Below are positions 58,214-64,000 of a stretch of 64,000 bases of DNA, in pieces (within the stretch, counting starts at the first letter, position 1; every line of letters starts with the position of its first letter). Under the pieces are notes generated by a model. That model searched no databases and was not told the origin of the DNA. It saw nothing but the letters and a program-made list of their open reading frames with translations. Location of the stretch: contig JAIXMN010000020.1 of assembly GCA_025716815.1 (NCBI GenBank), forward strand, positions 62,001 through 126,000, read 5' to 3'. Origin of the DNA: Dichotomocladium elegans. Its lineage: Eukaryota; Mucoromycota; Mucoromycetes; Mucorales; Lichtheimiaceae. Both the position numbers and the translations under genes were made by a program.

Positions 58214-60516
58214 ATGATGTCCGACTTTAATACCGAACCTTACCATCACTCTCAACCGTCGCTGGCCGTCGATGAAAAGTTGATGCTTAATCAGGTAAGC
58301 AATGCAATATATAGCAACGATGCAAATGGCGGGGAGTCAAAAGAGATGTGTTTCTTTTTTTGGATGTGCGAGAAAGAGTTCTATCTTCAGCCTTCTCTTG
58401 GGGGAGGAGGGGAGGACGACCCCCCCCCGCCATGCGTCGCATATTTGGTTCCGAGACTCGTGGGGTTTGCTAATTGTCAATTTTTTCCCTCCATTTTTAC
58501 AACCCCGTCTTTGACATATCCAGCACTCGTGTTACCTAAACAACGTGGACGACGATTGCACCGACGCCATTGACGTTCCCCAGAACCTCGGCCCTGAGCA
58601 GATTACCTATGAGTTTCCCCCAAAGGCTCGCCTCGAAAAGCTGGCCCAGCTTTACGATAATGACGACTGCTCCTTCTTTGATGAATCCTCCTTCACCACC
58701 TCCACCTCCACCTCTTCGGCCATGTACGGCATCATGACAGATGACGAGGATGATGGCAATGATAACGCCCATTCATTGGGAGCACCTTCTCGTCTTATGG
58801 AGTACACAAACGAACATCTCGACCGCTTCTTCGACTCCGTTTCATCCGCCTTCCAGACACGAGAACGAACTGAACATCACTGGAAGGAAGACTCTGATGA
58901 TGACGATAACAGTGGCCTGGTGGATGATGGACGCTTGTCTCCTTTGCTGCTTCCTGCTGCCCAAGCAAATATACAAACCGCTTCCAACAGCAGCACCACC
59001 ATTACTACCCGGCATGCGGAGGAAGAACAACGCCGATCGAGAGAACAATCTTGCGATTCTGCAGTCACTGTAACCCAATGCAAGATGGCCCGCGACCGCC
59101 TTGTCAATCGCGACGGTGTCACTCCGGCCTCTTTCCTCTCTCTTCCTCTCCGCAGCGTGACAGAAGAAGATTGGCCTGAGGAGGGTAAGTTTTTTTTTTT
59201 TTCTTTTTCTTTTTTAGTTAGCCATCAACGTCCGTTTTGACACATCTTTTGCCCCAGGTTCGGCCTACCGCTCACGTCTGTCGTCGCCTGATGACCCGCT
59301 GGATCTTCCGGTATTCCGCAGCGAGTCCGAGCTGTGTCCGGACGATGATGATTATTCTTGCGACAGCCGCAGCAGTCGCAGCAGCAACATGACCAGCGAG
59401 TCCCATGTTGTGCTGATAAAACTCAGCAAAAAGTCGGCGCGGACGGTCGTCGTTCAGGAGCGATGTCCGAGCAGCCAGACCTGGGCCTGCAGCGACGAGG
59501 GTTATGACGACCGAGTCGATGACCCAGAAGGCGTCAAGGAAACGCCAATTGAGTCTGCGTCCATCTTTCTGCCGCTCTCCGACGTCGAGCAGGAACACCT
59601 GATTCACAATGACCTGCTCCGCACGACTGCGGCAATCAAGATCCAGGCGGCCTGGCGCGGCTGCCGTGCGCGCCGCGCAGCTGCAGCAGCTGCCAAGTCG
59701 AGCCACCTTACACCGGCCCGCCGTGCTATTGTTGACGTAATCCGGCTCTGTGGCCAGGTTCACCGCCGACAAATGTTGCGAGTCCAAGATCGCCTCGACG
59801 AGCTTGAAGAGCACCTTCAAGAAGAGACAGCGATGCGTGTGGCGTTTGAGAAGGCGATGGAGGACATGACAGTGATTGTCGACCAGCAGCAGAAGGCTCT
59901 GTATGACCGGCTGGAGCAAGAAATCAGTATGCGCGAGCACTATGAACGGCGCATGGAGGACGCACTAGGACAGCTCCGCCCGCTCGAGTCGAGGCTTCAA
60001 AAGGAGACCAAGGCCCGTATAGAGCTCGAGGGCATGATGTCCCATGTGCTTCAGGAACTCCAGGAGATCAAGGCGGCTCGCCAGCACGATGCACAAGCAG
60101 ACGCCCAGGCACGACGGCGTCTCGAGCGCGAATTGACCGAGGCACGGGCTGACATCGCGCGACTCAAGCAGCAGCAGCAGCAGCAGCAGCAGCAACCTCC
60201 ACCCCAGCTCCTACGGGCAAGGACACCTGGCACGGCTGCGGCCGACCTCCATCAGACACTTCGGCGGCCCAAGTCGTCCTTGCAGGTAGCCACCACCGTA
60301 CCGCGGTCACTCGCAACACCCACCCCTGCAAGTGTCCCACGCAGCGTCTCCGTCATGGGCACCGCAACACACACCCTTGTACGCAAGAAGACCTCCTCCA
60401 CGCTGCGACCGCCTTCTGCTCCTGCAGGCCGACGAAGCACCAAGAGCGACGCGGTAAAACGGTCGGTCATTCCTCCTACACCTACTCTTTCTCACAAGAG
60501 TCGGATGGCTTTGTAA
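58214..60516 (+). CDS. IQ-motif and coiled-coil protein
   Basis: Exons 58214-58294, 58524-59184 and 59258-60516 (666 residues). The N-terminal half is acidic and S/T/D-rich (EQITYEFPPKARLEKLAQLY is the most ordered-looking part). One IQ motif, AAIKIQAAWRGCRARRA (about residue 370), predicts calmodulin or myosin-light-chain binding. A long coiled coil follows (about residues 420-560; DRLDELEEHLQEETAMR, LYDRLEQEISMREHYERRME and further heptads), ending in a polyQ tract (60169-60192) and a basic S/T/P tail. The layout suggests a cytoskeletal or cortical scaffold; no exact homologue is known to me. The leader is an unusually long CT-rich stretch. Confidence 0.75.
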
Positions 60517-61169
60517 AACCGCCTCCCCTTCCTCATAGAAAGCCATCTTTTACCGTCTTATTTCTTGCTTTACCTTTTTATTCTTCTTCTTAATACCTCA
60601 ATCAAATCATTTATTCACATAACCCCTTTTCTTAAGTCTCCATATTTGTCTGCATCGAGTTCTTCACTACCACACACATTTCATCTCTCTCTGTAGTAAT
60701 TTTGCATGTTTTTCCTTATTCTTCTTCATTATGGGCAATGATAACGCACTTTCTTACTCTTTTACATTTTCGAAGACCCTCCTCCATTCCACTTTTCCCC
60801 CCTTTCCCCATAACTAACCCAGGTCCCCTTGATTTTTTTCAATAAAGAAAACACAAACATCTCTCTCTTTTCTTTGGTTCGGCTTTCTTCATGTGAGAGT
60901 GGGGAACGGAAGGGCAAGTTCAAGGAGAAAAAAAGCAAATATGTAGCATTAACCTGCATTAGAAAAAAAAACAGACTTGACAAAGGAGAAGCATAAAAAA
61001 AGGGGGGAAGGAATGAAAATAGAGTGGTGCGGCATGATCTCTGCAGCATTTCGTGTAACCAGGCAGAATGGGTTTTCTCGGGTCAAAACGATGGGCAAGC
61101 CTATCTGCTTTACCTCCTCCTTTCTCTTCCCTCTTTCCCTTCCTTCCTTTGCCTGCCTGACTCGGACCC
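60517..61169. other. Intergenic
   Basis: T/C-rich 3' flank of the IQ gene and 5' flank of the next gene. No coding potential is seen. Confidence 0.5.
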
Positions 61170-62610
61170 ATGGACCAACGACGACGCAGTATGTCTGGGG
61201 GCTACTCATCCCCATCGCTTCACACCATCAACACGCCCACACCTGCGCATTACTCGTCTCTCTCGATTGTCACCGCCGATATGCGGTGCTTCACCGCCAG
61301 CTCCATCATCGAAGCGTCCTCGTCATCATGGGTCGATGACACGGCCGCCAATATCAGCCACTATCATGCCGCCACTGCTGCTGCTGCTGCTGCTGCTGCT
61401 ACTACTTCCGTCAAGCTGCTAACAGAAGATCACCTACGACAGCATACGCTCAAGGTTAGATTTCTCGTTTTTTACGTTCCCATGCGTTTGCGTTGTTCGC
61501 TCAAGCAGTTGAGGATCATAGACCGCTTTGGGAGAAGAAGGGAGGCAGAGGCGAGTGAAGCAATATGTCGAATCTCAGGTTCGACTGCTTCGCCTGCAGG
61601 CTGATCTCGAAACGAGACGCATTGCAGAGATGCGGGCCCTTGTGCCGCTCGACACGCTGAGTGTGGACGATCATGTGATCCAGGGCCCGGCATCAAGGCA
61701 GCAACAGCAACAGCAGACCATGTCGACGCTATCTAATCACGATTCAGCAGAAGACGACGGCCAACAACAGAGGAAAAAAGCAAAGCCATGGATCGAGTGG
61801 ATGAAACGCCAGCTTTTGCAACGAGCGCCCAACAAATTAAGTCGACGGAAAAGCACCCCGCTCAACAAGAGCACCATCGCCAGGCCTTGTTGTTTCTCCA
61901 ACGCACCGTCTTCATCATCAGTCCCTCAGCAGCCAGGAGAGTCGCCGACCGACCATCGACGACGCCATTCGTCTTACGACCAATACCGTGACGAAAAGCA
62001 CCTGCTCATCCAGCAAGGTCTGCACAGGCTCAGTAACCCCAACATTGCATCGGCGCTGGGCGTTTCGCCTACGGATCCATACGCGTCTTGCCTTGCATAC
62101 CATCTCTTTTCGCCGCTGCCGCTGCCGCTGCCGCCGTCGCAGCAGCAGCAGCAGCAGCAGCCACACCGATTTTCGTCCATCGCCTCCTTAGCGCACCTGA
62201 AGCCTGACTCGGGTGTTTCGGTCCTTACCAAATCACTCACCCAACAGCAGCATTCGCATCCGCCGCCGCCGCCGCCTCAGGAACGCGCAAGGCCGGTTTC
62301 GATGGACAGTCGAGATTCGGGAATAGTGGCAACGCGGTATCCCAAGATGGTCTCACGGAGGATATTGCGTGACGCCGCCATCCGCGCCTTGTCGTCGGAC
62401 ATGTCGTTCCTTGGCCTCCACAGTACCAGCAGCACCAGTAGTCTGGGAGTGAGCGCCTGCAACAATAAGAGTAGTAACGGCACAACGATGACAATTGCGT
62501 CCATGACCACGGATCCATGCTGTTGTCTTCATCATCATCATTATCATCAACAACAACAGCAGCAGCAGCAGCAGGACACGGCAACATTGTGGTGCTGTCC
62601 GCCTTCCTAA
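61170..62610 (+). CDS. Unknown low-complexity protein, 457 residues
   Basis: Exons 61170-61454 and 61522-62610, joined in phase through a GTTAGA donor and CATAG acceptor. The N-terminus is S/T-rich with an alanine run. A central charged helix is the best-defined part (RQRRVKQYVESQVRLLRLQA, then DLETRRIAEMRALVPLDTLS, about residues 100-140). A basic stretch follows (WIEWMKRQLLQRAPNKLSRR). The rest is Q, P, S and H-rich (polyQ at 62139-62160) and ends with cysteine-rich CCCL and WCCPPS. I know no family. A real gene is supported by the long frame and splice signals, but the function is unknown. Confidence 0.6.
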
Positions 62611-63788
62611 TGTATTCCATTCCTAATCTTCTTTTACTTTGTATCCTTCTCCTCCTTCTTACACTACCCTCCCCACTCGTTTTTTTTTTTTTTGAAAAAA
62701 GACAGGAAGATAATACTTCCTCTTTTTTTTTTTTTTCTTCTCCCCCCTCTTCTCTAATTGTGCTTGTAAAGCCTTCATCCTTTTGCAGAAAAATCGTCTC
62801 ACTGCCTGCATACCATAAGCTTTGTCATGCCTTTGCACTGCGGCGGACGTGTCCATAGATCAAACAGGTATCGTATACAAACGCTCTGATGAGGTGCCAT
62901 TTTAGGGATGTTTTCACTTAGCGGTGGGGGTGGTGGTGGTTGAGGGAGCTAGACAGGTATATCCGTAGACAAGTGGCAGAAACGGATAGAAGCAGTCAAG
63001 CTTTTTTTTTCTTGGGGTTCCCAACGTGTGGTGGTGGTGGTGCTGGTTAGCCTTGCATTATCGATCGATGCTGCTGCACGTAGCACATACAAACACACAT
63101 ACATCATCACCCTTTGGTAAGCCGCGCGACGGTTACCGGTCGTGTTCTTCCCCAGTGAATGAGCAATCGTCTGGTCATTTGTTCTATGAGGGGATATATA
63201 GGCCTTTTGATTATCTTTTTTTTGTTTGTTTGTTTCAACGACGAATACAAAGCATGTAGGACACCAAATACTGCAGGGAATGATGTACTAGTGTAGGATA
63301 CAGTATGTATTAGACAGACTTCCTGCAAATGCATACACACATATCCCCAGACGTATAAGATATCGCGCACTCAAGTTAGAAATGTGTCCCGGGGACACGT
63401 CTTCAATACATCACGTAGCGTACGTTCACATCCATCTCTTATTAGAGAGAGTGGCTTAGGCCGCGTTCTCGATCAAGTGCTACAGACAGTTCTGGATAGC
63501 CTGGAAGCTACAAGTATTTATCTTGTTAGATGTACAAACAAAATAACAATCTCTATTATAAAAACTGGCCCGCCTCCCCCTTCCGACTGAAAGAGACCCG
63601 GGAGCCATCTTGGAACCATCAGCATAAAATTGATGGTGGTACTAAAAATCCAGGAGGATACATGAGGAAGAAAGTTTGTAATATGTATAAAAGAAGAGAA
63701 TGAAAGGGCCGAGATAATAGATGAATGCAAGAAATGGATGGGTTATTAAGCTCAGCAAGAAATGCGGACATGGAGGATGTCATTGGTT
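62611..63788. other. Intergenic
   Basis: T-runs at about 62680-62692 and 62722-62735, TGG repeats near 62924-62940 and 63027-63043. No supported gene. Further exons of the SH3 gene at the window end could lie near 63700. Confidence 0.45.
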
Positions 63789-64000
63789 CTAGTGTTTACT
63801 GCTGGATCTGGCATGCTGTCGTATGGATGCTTCTTGTAGTAAGTGAGAGTCTTTTGCTGGCAATGGCGGCGGATTTTCGCACGTATCGAATGCTTCGGTA
63901 TAATTGACTGGGAAAATTCCTGACATCTTTTCACCGTTTTTTGAGCTCACTTCTCCCAGCCACCATCCTTGATTGATTTCCTCCAGCACAGTAATGATAT
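63789..64000 (-). CDS. SH3-domain protein, C-terminal fragment
   Basis: The gene enters from beyond the right edge on the minus strand. The visible 70 codons give the second half of an SH3 domain (ITVLEEINQGWWLGEVS, then GIFPVNYTEAF), with the conserved double Trp, G and PxNY, then a PPPLPAK stretch and a stop at 63789. The end after KDSHLLQEAS may include an unspliced intron. It is different from the SH3 protein at 41.7 kb. Confidence 0.7.
   Translation of the reverse strand, partial: IITVLEEINQGWWLGEVSSKNGEKMSGIFPVNYTEAFDTCENPPPLPAKDSHLLQEASIRQHARSSSKH

Noticed and set aside
1..64000. Secondary-metabolite cluster, mating locus or CRISPR-type system
   Set aside because: No polyketide, peptide synthetase, HMG mating gene or spaced repeats were found; the genes look dispersed.

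Overview
The window is nuclear DNA of a fungus, most likely a Mucoromycota (Mucorales-like) species. The evidence is the mixture of fungal families (Zn2Cys6/Fungal_trans regulators, RPS30 without a ubiquitin fusion, a fungal-type Ras, a Clr2-domain protein), the short introns (mostly 50-90 bp) in nearly every gene, low-complexity Q/A/S/T tracts in regulatory proteins, and a DNMT2-type tRNA methyltransferase. Genus was not determined; this is inference from gene content, not from a search. I built exon models by hand from reading-frame phase and family motifs, giving about 68 introns.

Left part (1-18.7 kb): RPL42 (+); a TMEM62-like metallophosphoesterase (-); a short Clr2-domain gene (+) that runs into a decayed IS630/Tc1-like transposon; a secreted GDSL phospholipase B (-); a GPCR with a very long cytoplasmic tail (-), sharing a 207-bp divergent promoter region with DNMT2 (+); RPS30 (+); eS7 (+); and a Fungal_trans regulator with no visible zinc cluster (+).

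Middle part (18.7-34.6 kb): a transposon-rich stretch (18.8-21.1 and 23.1-24.7 kb) surrounds a Ras GTPase gene whose coding sequence needs a 4-nt micro-exon. Then come an uncertain small minus-strand gene, a GATA factor (+), a CAMK/SNF1-like protein kinase (-) and a coiled-coil/ankyrin protein (-).

Right part (34.6-64 kb): a 1251-residue Zn2Cys6 factor (+), an SH3/EH-domain protein (-), a 68-residue putative secreted peptide (+), the ubiquitin E2 variant MMS2/UEV (+, with two GC-AG introns), another transposon relic, an NMN adenylyltransferase (+), a large unknown protein (-), a ~6-kb stretch with no gene I can support, an IQ-motif coiled-coil protein (+), an unknown low-complexity protein (+), and the end of an SH3-domain gene (-).

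The genes are ordinary dispersed eukaryotic genes, not an operon or cluster. Signalling (Ras, GPCR, kinase, SH3 and IQ proteins) and transcription factors dominate. The most interesting signals are structural: a 62-bp block near a transposon terminus that is inverted between two copies of the same element, the micro-exon in Ras, a high share of GC-AG introns, and the Clr2-domain gene abutting a transposon. I found no CRISPR array, tRNA or rRNA gene.
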